This document shows positions 35,318-44,503 of a stretch of 64,000 nucleotides of DNA, piece by piece. Source of the DNA: an uncultured Verrucomicrobiota bacterium (GTDB lineage: Bacteria > Verrucomicrobiota > Verrucomicrobiia > Opitutales > Seribacteraceae); assembly GCA_902569115.1 (NCBI GenBank), contig CACFTI010000010.1, positions 1-64,000 on the forward strand. Direction: 5' to 3'. The position numbers and the translations under genes are program-made. Under the pieces are notes generated by a model. That model did no database searches. It saw only the letters and a list, made by a program, of their open reading frames with translations, and was not told the origin of the DNA. Position 1 is the stretch's first letter; every line of letters starts with the position of its first letter.

Positions 35318-36367
35318 TCAGGCAGCAGAGATACTTTTCATATCAATTACGAAGCGGTACTTAACATCGCTTTTTACGAGTCTTTCAAATGCTTCCTGGA
35401 TTTGGTTCATGCGAATCACTTCCACATCAGAGATAATGTTATGCTCTCCGCAGAAGTTAAGCATGTCCTGTGTTTGTTGGATTCCACCGATTAAAGATCC
35501 TGCGAGTTTTTTCCTGCCAAACATGAGTTGAGCCGCATTTACCTGACTTAAGGGTTCAACCGCCCCTACCACGCACATGGTGCCATCCACTTTAAGAAGA
35601 TCGAGGTAGGGGTCGATCTTGTGGTCAACCGGTATGGTGTTGAGAATAAAATCAAATTCACCAACCTCCTTGGCCATGGCGTCAGTATCGGTGGATACAA
35701 GGACCTGATCAGCTCCTAGTGACTTGGCATCATTTCCTTTCTCAGGAGTAGTGGTAATCATGACCGTGTGGGCACCCATGGCATGAGCAAATTTGACCCC
35801 CATGTGACCAAGTCCCCCTAGACCTACTACACCGACCTTCATGCCTTTCGTAACGGACCAATGTTGAAGAGGTGAGTAAGTGGTAATTCCAGCGCAAAGA
35901 AGGGGAGCAGTTCCAGTAAGTTCGAGATTTACAGGAATTTTCAGGATGAAAGATTCATCGGCGACAATTCTCTGCGAATAGCCTCCATAGGTAAAACCAC
36001 CAGGATCATCGATTGGGGAATTGTAAGTTGCTGTAAAACCAGCATGGCAATACTGCTCATTTCCTGTCTCACATGATGCACACTTTCCACAGGCATTAAC
36101 CATGCATCCGATAGCTGCTGTATCACCAACCTTGAATTTAGAAACTGAAGACCCTACTTCGGTTATTTTTCCGACGATTTCATGACCAGGGACCACTGGA
36201 TATTCGGTCATGCCCCAATCATTATTAACGAAATGTAAATCTGTATGGCAAACTCCACAGTAATCAATTTCAATTAAAACATCCTTATCATGGAGTTCCC
36301 GTCTCTCAATCGTGTATGGGTGTAAAATATCTTTGGCTGCTTCTGCAGCGTAACTCGCAGTTTTCAT
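35318..36367 (-). CDS. Zinc-dependent NAD(P) alcohol dehydrogenase
   Basis: A 349-residue medium-chain dehydrogenase of the cinnamyl alcohol dehydrogenase-like group. The catalytic zinc region is YCGVCHTDLHFVN and GHEIVGKITEVG. The structural zinc Cys cluster is seen in CGKCASCETGNEQYC, and the NAD(P) loop is VGLGGLGHMGVKFA. It probably reduces aldehydes. Its end abuts the TIGR03643 gene, so the two may be co-transcribed. A 402-base gap lies upstream. Confidence 0.93.
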   Translation of the reverse strand: MKTASYAAEAAKDILHPYTIERRELHDKDVLIEIDYCGVCHTDLHFVNNDWGMTEYPVVPGHEIVGKITEVGSSVSKFKVGDTAAIGCMVNACGKCASCETGNEQYCHAGFTATYNSPIDDPGGFTYGGYSQRIVADESFILKIPVNLELTGTAPLLCAGITTYSPLQHWSVTKGMKVGVVGLGGLGHMGVKFAHAMGAHTVMITTTPEKGNDAKSLGADQVLVSTDTDAMAKEVGEFDFILNTIPVDHKIDPYLDLLKVDGTMCVVGAVEPLSQVNAAQLMFGRKKLAGSLIGGIQQTQDMLNFCGEHNIISDVEVIRMNQIQEAFERLVKSDVKYRFVIDMKSISAA

Positions 36368-36769
36368 TAAATCATTATTGTAGGCTTATCTTGGAATAAC
36401 AAGCCAATGGGTTAAAAAGCATTTTAGTATTTAACTACTTTTGACTTGTTTAAAGATCGTTTCGGTTTCGGATACTACAATGTTGCCAAGACTTTAGGAA
36501 TCGGGTCGTAAATCTACGAACTCAAGAATGCAGGGACAGGTTTTAAAAATTACTTTTGTCCAGTATTCATGTTTTTTGTATATTTTCTGCTTTAGCACAT
36601 AGTCAGATACATTAGTTCCTGATCTGCCTTGCTGAGACTTCGCAAATCTAATTTAATCGTTTAGACCACTACTTGAGCTACTTGAAGGAATTTGGACGAG
36701 ATCGGATTGGATGAGCTTGGGGAACATTTTCGATGACATTTCATCGAGGTCTCGAATATTTAAATCGCA
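36368..36769. other. 402-base gap between rph and the alcohol dehydrogenase
   Basis: No coding frame of credible length is seen in either strand; a 24-codon frame starting at 36527 has no support. The only structure found is the short perfect hairpin CGATGA (36731-36736) with TCATCG (36741-36746). It could hold the dehydrogenase promoter or a small RNA. Confidence 0.5.
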
Positions 36770-37546
36770 TTAGCTCAACGAAGCTTGTTGTGCAATTACT
36801 AGTTCATTAATTCCTTTTTCTGCCAGATCCAGCATTTCATCCAGTTGAGATTTGTTGTAAGTCGCTTCCTCTCCGGCAGATTGTACCTCAACAAACTGAC
36901 CACTTCCCGTCATTACGATGTTAGCATCAACCGAGGCATCCCGATCTTCGGGGTAGTCAAGATCAAGAATGCAAGTATTTTTATAGATTCCAACACTTAT
37001 GGCGGCTAGGTTATCGATGATGGGGTCCTCATCGAGTTTTCCTCTTGAAAGCAGATTGTTAATAGCGATACGAGCAGCAACCCAGGCTCCTGTTATAGAT
37101 GCGGTTCTTGTACCCCCATCCGCACGCAGCACATCACAATCAATCCATAGTGTCTTGTCAGGAAACTTTTTCAGGTCTACGACCGCACGCAGGGATCGAC
37201 CAATTAGCCGCTGAATTTCAATGTTTCTTCCATCTTGCTTGCCTTTGCTACTTGGACGATCTTTCCTTGTTAGAGTAGAATAAGGAAGCATATTGTATTC
37301 TGCAGTTAGCCAACCTCCCTCCACTTTTTGCTGTCGCATCCATCCTGGAATGCGATCTTCTATCATCGCAGCACAAATAACCTGTGTGTTGCCAAATGAG
37401 CAAAGAACGGAACCGTTGGCATGAGGTGCAATACCTGTTTTGAATTCAACCTGCCTCATCTGATTGAATTCACGACCAGAAGGACGGGTGAAAGCTTCAT
37501 TGAGTTGATCAGCAAGAGAGTGATTATCTAACGATTCAGATGTCAT
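36770..37546 (-). CDS. rph: Ribonuclease PH
   Basis: A 258-residue phosphorolytic 3' exoribonuclease that trims tRNA 3' ends. Conserved PH motifs are ANGSVLCSFGNTQVICAA, EYNMLPYSTLTRKDR, DGRNIEIQRLIGRSLRAVVDL and DCDVLRADGGTRTASITGA. A short N-terminal extension precedes the domain. It is the last gene of a - strand run with apaG and a beta-CASP nuclease, and its start overlaps the nuclease stop by 11 bases. The three form a compact RNA-related group. Confidence 0.95.
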   Translation of the reverse strand: MTSESLDNHSLADQLNEAFTRPSGREFNQMRQVEFKTGIAPHANGSVLCSFGNTQVICAAMIEDRIPGWMRQQKVEGGWLTAEYNMLPYSTLTRKDRPSSKGKQDGRNIEIQRLIGRSLRAVVDLKKFPDKTLWIDCDVLRADGGTRTASITGAWVAARIAINNLLSRGKLDEDPIIDNLAAISVGIYKNTCILDLDYPEDRDASVDANIVMTGSGQFVEVQSAGEEATYNKSQLDEMLDLAEKGINELVIAQQASLS

Positions 37547-38888
37547 AGGTTTTTAAAGGTTCAGGGTCGTAAATGCTAAAAGGTTCGTTTTCTAAGTTTT
37601 GCTTGAACCAATCGCGTGCTTCCGGATCTCCGTGATGTAAAATGACCGCTCGTGGGGATATTTTTTTGGCGTAGGCAGTGAGTTCGTCTCGGTTCGCGTG
37701 ACCACTTAAATCAAATTTAGATACTTTAGCTTCTATTTTTTGGAGGACATCTAAGGCGTCAAAGTCAAAAGTATCTCCTCTAGATGCCTCTAAAAGCTTG
37801 CCTCCTGGAGTACTTGGGTCGCAATAGCCCACAAAAAGAATGGAATTTTTTGATTCTCCTAAAAGACCCGAAGCCAAAACATAGGAAGGAGTTTTTTCAA
37901 CCATCATTCCACTGCTAACAAGAAAAATGCCTTCCATCGGGGGTCTTCTTCCCGGTTCAATTTTCTTAGGTAAGGGTCTTGCTCCTATAGCCCTGAGCAC
38001 TTTTCGATTAAACCTAACACGATTTGTGTTTTTAGAAATTTCGTGGAAATGGTTGACCAAATCCATGCCCAAGCCGGAACAAAAAACTGGAACCTTGGGT
38101 ATAGCCTTTTTGCGAAACGCTTCGTCCAAAATCGCGAGCATCTCTTGCATTCGTCCGAGTGCAAAAACGGGTATCAATACGGAGCCTTGTTTTGCGAGCG
38201 TTGAATGAATCGTCTTGAGCATCCGAACGATTTCAGACTCTCTAGATTGGTTGCGGGGAATTTCGGTGGAGCCACGTGTGGTTTCAGTAACTAAAATATC
38301 TACTGGTTCTTTAGGTAAATTTGCCCCATCCAAAGTTCGCTGGTCATTGAATAAAATATCACCAGTAAAAAAAGTGATATTTCCTTTATATTTAATACTA
38401 ACTGAGACTGCACCAGCAACATGTCCCGCATGATGTAGAGTAAGTTCAATATGCTCACCGTTTTTCTCCAAGCGATAAGGAGTGTGCAATGGAGGAGTCT
38501 TGAAACGGTCATAGAGAGAGGTAAGATCACCTCTGCCGTAATAGGGAAGTTCGGGGATGTTTAATTCCGTTCGCTGCCTTTTCATTACGGAAATTGAATT
38601 TGAAAGCATTCTGCGGGCTAGAATAGAGCTGGCATAGCTTAGAATGACAGGAGCGTCGGGTTGTTGCCTGGAAAGAAGGGGGAGGCTTCCAAGGTGGTCA
38701 AGGTGGCAATGAGTGAGGATAATGAAATCGAGGGAAAACCTTTCGATTTCTTCGTGTTTGGGCAGGGATTCAGAACCAGCAAATTTTGGGTGTAATCCTG
38801 AATCAATCACAAACTTAAAAGGACCGATTTCGCAGAGGCTACAGTTGGCTCCGATACCACCTTGCACATTTAAGTCAGTAAACTTCAT
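37536..38888 (-). CDS. Beta-CASP metallo-beta-lactamase RNA-processing nuclease
   Basis: A 450-residue MBL-fold protein. Motif 2 is LTHCHLDHLGSLPLL (residues 57-71) and motif 3 is HHAGHVAGAVSV. Motif 4 lies in FTGDILFNDQ. The beta-CASP domain and an RMMBL-type end follow, with SGHANRDELTAYA and VILHHGDPEARDWF. The family contains CPSF73-like and RNase J-like endonucleases and exonucleases. Operon neighbours rph and apaG support an RNA role. It overlaps both partners by 11 and 4 bases. Confidence 0.9.
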   Translation of the reverse strand: MKFTDLNVQGGIGANCSLCEIGPFKFVIDSGLHPKFAGSESLPKHEEIERFSLDFIILTHCHLDHLGSLPLLSRQQPDAPVILSYASSILARRMLSNSISVMKRQRTELNIPELPYYGRGDLTSLYDRFKTPPLHTPYRLEKNGEHIELTLHHAGHVAGAVSVSIKYKGNITFFTGDILFNDQRTLDGANLPKEPVDILVTETTRGSTEIPRNQSRESEIVRMLKTIHSTLAKQGSVLIPVFALGRMQEMLAILDEAFRKKAIPKVPVFCSGLGMDLVNHFHEISKNTNRVRFNRKVLRAIGARPLPKKIEPGRRPPMEGIFLVSSGMMVEKTPSYVLASGLLGESKNSILFVGYCDPSTPGGKLLEASRGDTFDFDALDVLQKIEAKVSKFDLSGHANRDELTAYAKKISPRAVILHHGDPEARDWFKQNLENEPFSIYDPEPLKTYDI

Positions 38889-39325
38889 GAATGCACCGGG
38901 TCGATGTTGGCCCCGCCGGGAATATCCAAGCGGAAGGGTTTCATTCTAATGTGAATACGGTTTTGGAATTCATCCACTCCATGGAAAGAACCAAATGCCT
39001 CAGCGGAAAGATGGGTTACATGATAGCTGTTGTAAGAGAATGTTTCTCCTGGAGGGATTTTGGGAGATTCCCCTACAATCTTTTCACCTTCTACTACTGT
39101 CTTGGTTCCATCATCATTGGCCAATACCCATTTTCTACCAAGCAGGGTGACCATGCGATCCGAAAGGTTAGAAATACTGATAAAATAAATAAATGCGTGT
39201 AAATCAATACCCTCCACTTTTGATTTCTCTCGGTGATGAACCAATTTTTCCAACGAGGCCTGCAATCCCTCTAATTCTATACTTTCCTCCTTCAAAATAG
39301 ATTTAGCTACCATATCACAGATCAA
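38885..39325 (-). CDS. apaG: ApaG/DUF525 domain protein
   Basis: A 146-residue protein with an ApaG fibronectin-III-like domain over residues about 25-146. Family segments GRKWVLANDDG, VGESPKIPPGETFSYNSYH and a late FGSFHGV are visible. The function is not established. ApaG proteins bind pyrophosphate-containing molecules in some studies. First gene of the compact - strand run with the beta-CASP nuclease and rph. Confidence 0.9.
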   Translation of the reverse strand: MICDMVAKSILKEESIELEGLQASLEKLVHHREKSKVEGIDLHAFIYFISISNLSDRMVTLLGRKWVLANDDGTKTVVEGEKIVGESPKIPPGETFSYNSYHVTHLSAEAFGSFHGVDEFQNRIHIRMKPFRLDIPGGANIDPVHS

Positions 39326-39418
39326 ATAAACACCAACGATTATTTAATCTCATAAGATTTCTCTAATTGTGAATGAATTACGCTTGCTCAAGTGGAGAGA
39401 GCATACAAAACGGAATGA

Positions 39419-40978
39419 ATGCAAAAGTTTGCTCTCTTATCAGTTAGTGACAAAACCGGGATTGTTGAATTTGCCGAGGCTTTGGTCAATGAATTCGGAT
39501 ACACTCTTTTATCAACGGGTGGCACGGCGAAACTTCTTCGTGATCAAGGCATTTCAGTCACAGATGTAAGTGATCATACCAAATTTCCTGAAATGATGGA
39601 TGGCCGGGTTAAGACCTTACATCCAAGGATTCATGGGGGTCTGCTATGTTTGCGTGACAACCCCGAACACCTGAAGGCGGCGGAAAGTCATGAAATAGAA
39701 ATGATAGACCTTGTGGTTGTAAACTTATATCCTTTTGAAGATACAGTGGCCCGGGCAAATGTGACTTTCGAAGAAGCAATTGAGCAAATAGATATCGGTG
39801 GTCCTTCCATGTTACGTAGTGCTGCAAAAAATCATAAAGATGTTACCGTGGTTTGCGATCCCTCTGATTACACCAGAGTCATTGAGTCGATTGGTTCGGG
39901 ATCAGATAATGTTGAGTTCAGAAAGGAATTGGCTTTGAAAGTGTTTACTCGAACAGCGGCCTATGATGGTGCAATTCGTAACTATCTGGTAACTCAATCT
40001 CAGAGTGCTCAGGATCACTTTGATATGGATTCGGTTTCCGGTTTCCCTTCAGTACTTCACATTGAAAGTAACAAAGCCAATAACCTTCGCTATGGAGAAA
40101 ATCCTCATCAACAAGCTGCTTTGTATGGAGATTTTTTAGATTATTTCGACCAATTACAGGGCAAGGAATTAAGTTACAATAATATCATCGATATCTCTGC
40201 GGCTGCATACCTGATAGGAGAGTTTGAGCGACCAACTGTTGCCATTCTTAAACATACCAATCCATGTGGTGTCGCCAGTGCAGATAACATTTCAGAAGCA
40301 TGGGATTCAGCTTTTGCAACCGATAGGCAGGCACCTTTTGGCGGTATTATAGTCGTCAATAACACTTTGGATATAGATTTAGCCAAAAAGATCGGAGAAA
40401 TATTTTGCGAAGTAATCATTGCACCTGGTTTTACAACGGAAGCCAGGGAATTCTTTGCGAAGAAAAAAAATCTACGTCTTTTACATTCTAAGGTTGGCTT
40501 TGGTCCGGATACTTTACAGGAAATAAGAACTGTACCCGGTGGACTTCTTGCACAGGATCGCGATCAGAAACGGATTAATCCGAAAAATTTTGAAGTAGTG
40601 ACTAAGCGTCAACCCACAGATCTTGAATTCCGGTCTATGTTATTTGGGTGGAGGGTGGTACGACATGTAAAAAGTAATGCGATCGTATATGCCGGTGACG
40701 AAAAAACTTTGGGGGTTGGAGCCGGGCAGATGTCAAGGGTGGATAGTTCTAGGATAGCCGTATGGAAGGCCGGGGAAGCCAGCTTATCCCTTACAGGTTC
40801 TACAGTTGCATCAGATGCTTTTTTTCCATTTGCCGATGGATTGTTGGCTGCTGCTGATGCTGGTGCAACCGCTGCAATTCAGCCAGGTGGAAGCGTAAGA
40901 GATGAAGAGGTTATTGATGCCGCTAATGAAAGAGATATGGCAATGATTTTTACTCGTACTCGTCATTTCAAGCATTGA
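39419..40978 (+). CDS. purH: Bifunctional AICAR formyltransferase/IMP cyclohydrolase
   Basis: A 519-residue enzyme for the last two steps of IMP synthesis. The N-terminal MGS-like cyclohydrolase part shows LLSTGGTAKLL and DGRVKTLHPRIHGGLL. The formyltransferase part has the catalytic KHTNPCGVA and LRYGENPHQQAALY. The C-terminal QPGGSVRDEEVIDAAN is typical. The length is normal. It complements purE and purK in the same window, though the three are not in one operon. Confidence 0.97.
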   Translation: MQKFALLSVSDKTGIVEFAEALVNEFGYTLLSTGGTAKLLRDQGISVTDVSDHTKFPEMMDGRVKTLHPRIHGGLLCLRDNPEHLKAAESHEIEMIDLVVVNLYPFEDTVARANVTFEEAIEQIDIGGPSMLRSAAKNHKDVTVVCDPSDYTRVIESIGSGSDNVEFRKELALKVFTRTAAYDGAIRNYLVTQSQSAQDHFDMDSVSGFPSVLHIESNKANNLRYGENPHQQAALYGDFLDYFDQLQGKELSYNNIIDISAAAYLIGEFERPTVAILKHTNPCGVASADNISEAWDSAFATDRQAPFGGIIVVNNTLDIDLAKKIGEIFCEVIIAPGFTTEAREFFAKKKNLRLLHSKVGFGPDTLQEIRTVPGGLLAQDRDQKRINPKNFEVVTKRQPTDLEFRSMLFGWRVVRHVKSNAIVYAGDEKTLGVGAGQMSRVDSSRIAVWKAGEASLSLTGSTVASDAFFPFADGLLAAADAGATAAIQPGGSVRDEEVIDAANERDMAMIFTRTRHFKH

Positions 40979-41035
40979 TATAAAACACCTTTTCATTTGT
41001 GGTACAATGAAGTGTTCATACCATAATATTTAACG

Positions 41036-41803
41036 ATGAGGAAACTACTACATTCTTGGGCATTATTGCTATGTTCTTCGGTGTCTACATTGTTATTATC
41101 CGGTTGTGGCGTTGCCATGATGTCTGATGAACGGTTGGCGAGACAATCAACGGCGCAATTTACTCAGTTGAAGAAGAAGGATCCAGTATCCAAAAATCGT
41201 GTTTACCAAAAGATGATTGAAAGAATTGGCAAAAGGATTACTGATGTGGCCAAAGTGGATGTACCCGGAACGGACTGGGAATTTGTAGTTTTTGATAAAA
41301 GTGAGCCAAACGCCTTTGCAATGCCTGGTGGAAAAGTAGGGGTTAATGCCGGACTAATTGAACTGGCTAATGAAGATGAAGACGAAATTGCTGCTGTGAT
41401 TGGACATGAGGTTGCTCATGTGGCTAAAAGGCATAGCAACAAAAGAATGAGTCAAGGTGTTGGAGTTGCTTTGGGTGGAATCCTTTTAGACACGGCAATG
41501 CGGAATAAAAGCTCGAGTGACCGAGCCTTGGCAAGGGGTGCTTATGGAGTGGGGGCTACGGTTGGAGCTGTTTTGCCTTTCAGTCGTTCTCAGGAAAGGG
41601 AAGCTGATGACCTCGGGTTGATTTATTCAGCCAAGGCTGGGTATGATCCGAGAGCGTCGATCCGTTTTTGGCAGAAAATGATGAGTAAGAGCAAAAGAAA
41701 GATGCCACAATTCCTTTCGACGCATCCAGATTCCGGTAAAAGAATTGAATTTCTGAAGTCAAGAATGCCCTATGCTATGGCTTTATATAAAAACGCAAAA
41801 TAA
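41036..41803 (+). CDS. M48-family metalloprotease lipoprotein
   Basis: A 255-residue protein with a lipoprotein signal (LLLSGCG, Cys about residue 25). It has the zinc motif HEVAH in AVIGHEVAHVAKRHSNKRM near residue 123 and the third ligand in SQEREADDLGLIYSAKAGYDPR. It resembles the BepA/LoiP type of periplasmic M48 proteases that maintain outer-membrane proteins. No TPR repeats are present. Lipidation should anchor it to a membrane. Confidence 0.92.
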   Translation: MRKLLHSWALLLCSSVSTLLLSGCGVAMMSDERLARQSTAQFTQLKKKDPVSKNRVYQKMIERIGKRITDVAKVDVPGTDWEFVVFDKSEPNAFAMPGGKVGVNAGLIELANEDEDEIAAVIGHEVAHVAKRHSNKRMSQGVGVALGGILLDTAMRNKSSSDRALARGAYGVGATVGAVLPFSRSQEREADDLGLIYSAKAGYDPRASIRFWQKMMSKSKRKMPQFLSTHPDSGKRIEFLKSRMPYAMALYKNAK

Positions 41804-41826
41804 AACATAGGAAAAAATTCTAAATC

Positions 41827-43209
41827 ATGAGCGACCTACTTGACGACCCCGTTAAAGCCTTAACTGAATATGTTAGTTTCCCAAGTGTTTCCGCTGATTC
41901 TTCTTTTTCAGATGGAATTTGTGGTGCCAGGGAATTTGCTACAGCAAGAATGAAAGACCTAGGTTTCTCGGTCGAAACAATTGGCACCCCAATCCATCCA
42001 GTTTTATTGGGAACCCGGGGCAACCCATCTTGGCCAAGATTAGTCATTTATGGGCACTATGATGTTCAACCCCCTGATCCGATTGACTTATGGAGCTCGG
42101 ATCCTTTTGCGGCTTCTGTAAGGAATGGCAGGATATACGGCCGTGGTGCAGCGGATAATAAAGGACCCCAAATTGTCCACATGTGTGCACTCCATCGTGC
42201 ATTAAAAAAGAATCCCGATCTGCCATTACATATTACCTACCTAATCGAGGGAGAAGAAGAGATAGGTAGTCCCAGTTTTCGTCCTTTTTTAGAGCAAAGG
42301 AAAGATCAGCTCGCTGGTGACATGCTTCTGGTCTCAGATACAGGCAGTCCAGGTTCAGACCAATTAGTTGTTACGACGGGGCTGCGAGGACTCACTGCGA
42401 TGGAAGTAAAACTCACTGGGCCCAAGCAGGATCTGCATTCTGGTGTTCATGGTGGTGCCCTAAGAAACCCTTTACAGGCACTGGTCCAGATTTGCTCTAC
42501 TTTACACGACGAATCAGGAAAAGTTTCAGTAGAAGGATTCTACGACGATGTGCTTGAGCCCCAAGCATGGGAGAGAGAGGAGCTAAATAAACTGCCTACC
42601 AGTGAAGAAGAATATCAGAGGTTTCTTGGTGTTCCTAGATTATCACCGCCCCCTGGATTCAGTGCACTGGAAGCAATCAGGTTCTCCCCCACATTGGAGT
42701 TCAATGGTTTGGGTGGTGGTTATCAGGGAGAGGGTTCCAAGACAGTTATTCCCGCTGAGGCATTTGTCAAAATAACTTGTAGACTCGTACCCAACCAAAA
42801 ATCTGAAGATATTGCCCGCAAGGTTAAAAGTTCAATAGAATCGGCTTGTCCAGATTCTATAAAAGTTGAAGTTGAGTTGAAGGGTGGGGGAGATCCCTAT
42901 GTTGTCATTCCGCCCGGTAAACCGGGTTCATCTGGTGACGAGTCACCTCTGCTGAATAAAGCCTTCCCGCTTCTTGAAGATTGTGTAAACAATCAATTTG
43001 GTACAAAGCCGATATATCTAAGAGAGGGTGGAAGTATTCCGATTATTCGGGATTTACAGGAGGTCGCCGGTTTGGAAGCGTTGATGCTGGGTCTCTTTAC
43101 CAATGAGGATAATCTTCATGCCCCTGATGAGAGCTTTAATCTGAAAATAATGAATCGGGCTATCGATTCATTCGAATCTTTTTTCCTTAAGTTAGGAGAA
43201 GATTCTTAA
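41827..43209 (+). CDS. M20-family dipeptidase-like metallopeptidase
   Basis: A 460-residue zinc exopeptidase. Metal-binding segments are YGHYDVQPPDP near residue 77, RGAADNKGP, EGEEEIGS with the general-base Glu pair, and DTGSPG. A dimerisation domain lies between residues about 190 and 330. It cleaves dipeptides or N-acyl amino acids in the cytoplasm, the substrate being unassigned. It follows the M48 lipoprotein gene by 23 bases. Confidence 0.92.
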   Translation: MSDLLDDPVKALTEYVSFPSVSADSSFSDGICGAREFATARMKDLGFSVETIGTPIHPVLLGTRGNPSWPRLVIYGHYDVQPPDPIDLWSSDPFAASVRNGRIYGRGAADNKGPQIVHMCALHRALKKNPDLPLHITYLIEGEEEIGSPSFRPFLEQRKDQLAGDMLLVSDTGSPGSDQLVVTTGLRGLTAMEVKLTGPKQDLHSGVHGGALRNPLQALVQICSTLHDESGKVSVEGFYDDVLEPQAWEREELNKLPTSEEEYQRFLGVPRLSPPPGFSALEAIRFSPTLEFNGLGGGYQGEGSKTVIPAEAFVKITCRLVPNQKSEDIARKVKSSIESACPDSIKVEVELKGGGDPYVVIPPGKPGSSGDESPLLNKAFPLLEDCVNNQFGTKPIYLREGGSIPIIRDLQEVAGLEALMLGLFTNEDNLHAPDESFNLKIMNRAIDSFESFFLKLGEDS

Positions 43210-43215
43210 ACAAGA

Positions 43216-43827
43216 TCAAGATCCTTTAGTTACTACAAAAGCAGCTCTGCGGTCCAATTTAGCCTGGTCTCCATCTGCATTAGGAATTGCTGATTCATCA
43301 CCGATAGAGACTGTATCTATGCGGGATTGATCGGCACCTAATTCTGTTAGATAAGACTTCACCGTAGTAGCCCGTCTGTCTCCCAACGATTTATTGTAAG
43401 CGGGTGTGCCTTTCCAATCGCAATAACCTTCGATTAATAGCCTAGCATTTGGGTTTGTTTTCAGAAAATCTGCAATTTCAGCTAATTTCTCACGTTCAGT
43501 TGCGTTGATATTATACTGATCAAAACCAAAGTAAACTGGATCAAAGGGGCGGATTGTATTTAACGGATCACTAAAGGCGTCAAGTTCATTACTTCTGGGA
43601 GCCAATAAATCATCGTTTAATCCTAGCAATGTATTCCCTGCGATTGAAAACTCATCGTCGGTTCCTTGGTTAAAATCATCTGCAGAGGCAGACTCTTCAT
43701 TGTTGTTGGAATTTCTTATTAGTGCCGTGTCTGGATCAACCTTCTTAGCACAAGATGAAAAGCAAAGAAGGGACACAAGAATGGAGACGGGTATTTCTTT
43801 ACAAATTTTCATCTGAGACCAACTCAA
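43216..43827 (-). CDS. OmpA/Pal-like lipoprotein, copy 2
   Basis: A 203-residue lipoprotein (lipobox in LLCFSSCAKK) with an OmpA-type peptidoglycan-binding domain over the last ~110 residues. The motif GYCDWKGTPAYNKSLGDRRA is shared exactly with the tandem neighbour at 43824. The domain is preceded by an acidic linker ending in a conserved PFDPVYFGFDQYNI. It binds peptidoglycan from the outer membrane, perhaps as part of a Tol-Pal-like system, though no tol gene is here. It overlaps the upstream copy by 4 bases. Confidence 0.9.
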   Translation of the reverse strand: MSWSQMKICKEIPVSILVSLLCFSSCAKKVDPDTALIRNSNNNEESASADDFNQGTDDEFSIAGNTLLGLNDDLLAPRSNELDAFSDPLNTIRPFDPVYFGFDQYNINATEREKLAEIADFLKTNPNARLLIEGYCDWKGTPAYNKSLGDRRATTVKSYLTELGADQSRIDTVSIGDESAIPNADGDQAKLDRRAAFVVTKGS

Positions 43828-44432
43828 GAATCTCTAAGGATAAGGAAATGAGCTTTTCTCTCCAATCCCGCAGTAGTCGGATCTGCGTTTGGAGTAGCCA
43901 TTTCATCTCCCACTGAAATTATTTCAATCCTACTGGAATCAATTCCAAGGTCGGAAAGATAGTCTCGTACGCTTGTTGCACGACGATCTCCGAGAGATTT
44001 GTTGTACGCGGGTGTACCTTTCCAATCACAATATCCCTCGATCAAAATTTTGATTTCAGGATTTTGGGTCATGAAGACGGCAATATCTTGTAATTTTTGT
44101 CTTTCTTCTGTGCCAATATTGTATTGATCGAAGCCAAAAAAGATAGGATCAAAGGGACGCTCCGCATTTTGTATAGTATCAGGGTCGCTCCAAAAAGGGT
44201 CTTGAGGCATCAGTCCATCCTCTCCTCCAAGGCCACTTATAGTTGATCCGATTGGTGATAAATCATTTTCGTTTTCACCGCCGGCTAAATCATTGGAAGA
44301 GCCGGTAAATGTGCCTCGGTCAGTCCCTTTGATAAGGGCTGTATCATCAGGAGATAGACCACTTTTTTTAGAGCACGAAGTGATAAGTACCGTTGCAAGT
44401 AGTGTTGTTGCCATCCACAATTTAATTTTCAT
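43824..44432 (-). CDS. OmpA/Pal-like lipoprotein, copy 1
   Basis: A 202-residue paralogue of the downstream gene, with lipobox LITSCSKK, an acidic Gly/Ser linker and an OmpA-type domain. It also carries RPFDPIFFGFDQYNI and the shared G-Y-C-D-W-K-G-T-P-A-Y-N segment. The linkers of the two copies have diverged while the peptidoglycan-binding domains stay close. A 71-base gap separates it from the divergent CbiX-like gene. Confidence 0.9.
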   Translation of the reverse strand: MKIKLWMATTLLATVLITSCSKKSGLSPDDTALIKGTDRGTFTGSSNDLAGGENENDLSPIGSTISGLGGEDGLMPQDPFWSDPDTIQNAERPFDPIFFGFDQYNIGTEERQKLQDIAVFMTQNPEIKILIEGYCDWKGTPAYNKSLGDRRATSVRDYLSDLGIDSSRIEIISVGDEMATPNADPTTAGLERKAHFLILRDS

Positions 44433-44503
44433 AATAATATTTCCCGCTTAATTAACTTCATAACAGCTTCCCAACTGTTTTATATAAATTTGTCCTTCAT
44501 TCC

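Noticed and set aside
36527-36601. 24-codon frame in the 402-base gap
   Set aside because: No ribosome-binding site or conserved feature; likely chance.
39369-39569. 66-residue + strand frame at the 5' end of purH
   Set aside because: It overlaps purH in another frame and adds nothing; the purH ATG at 39419 has the conserved protein.
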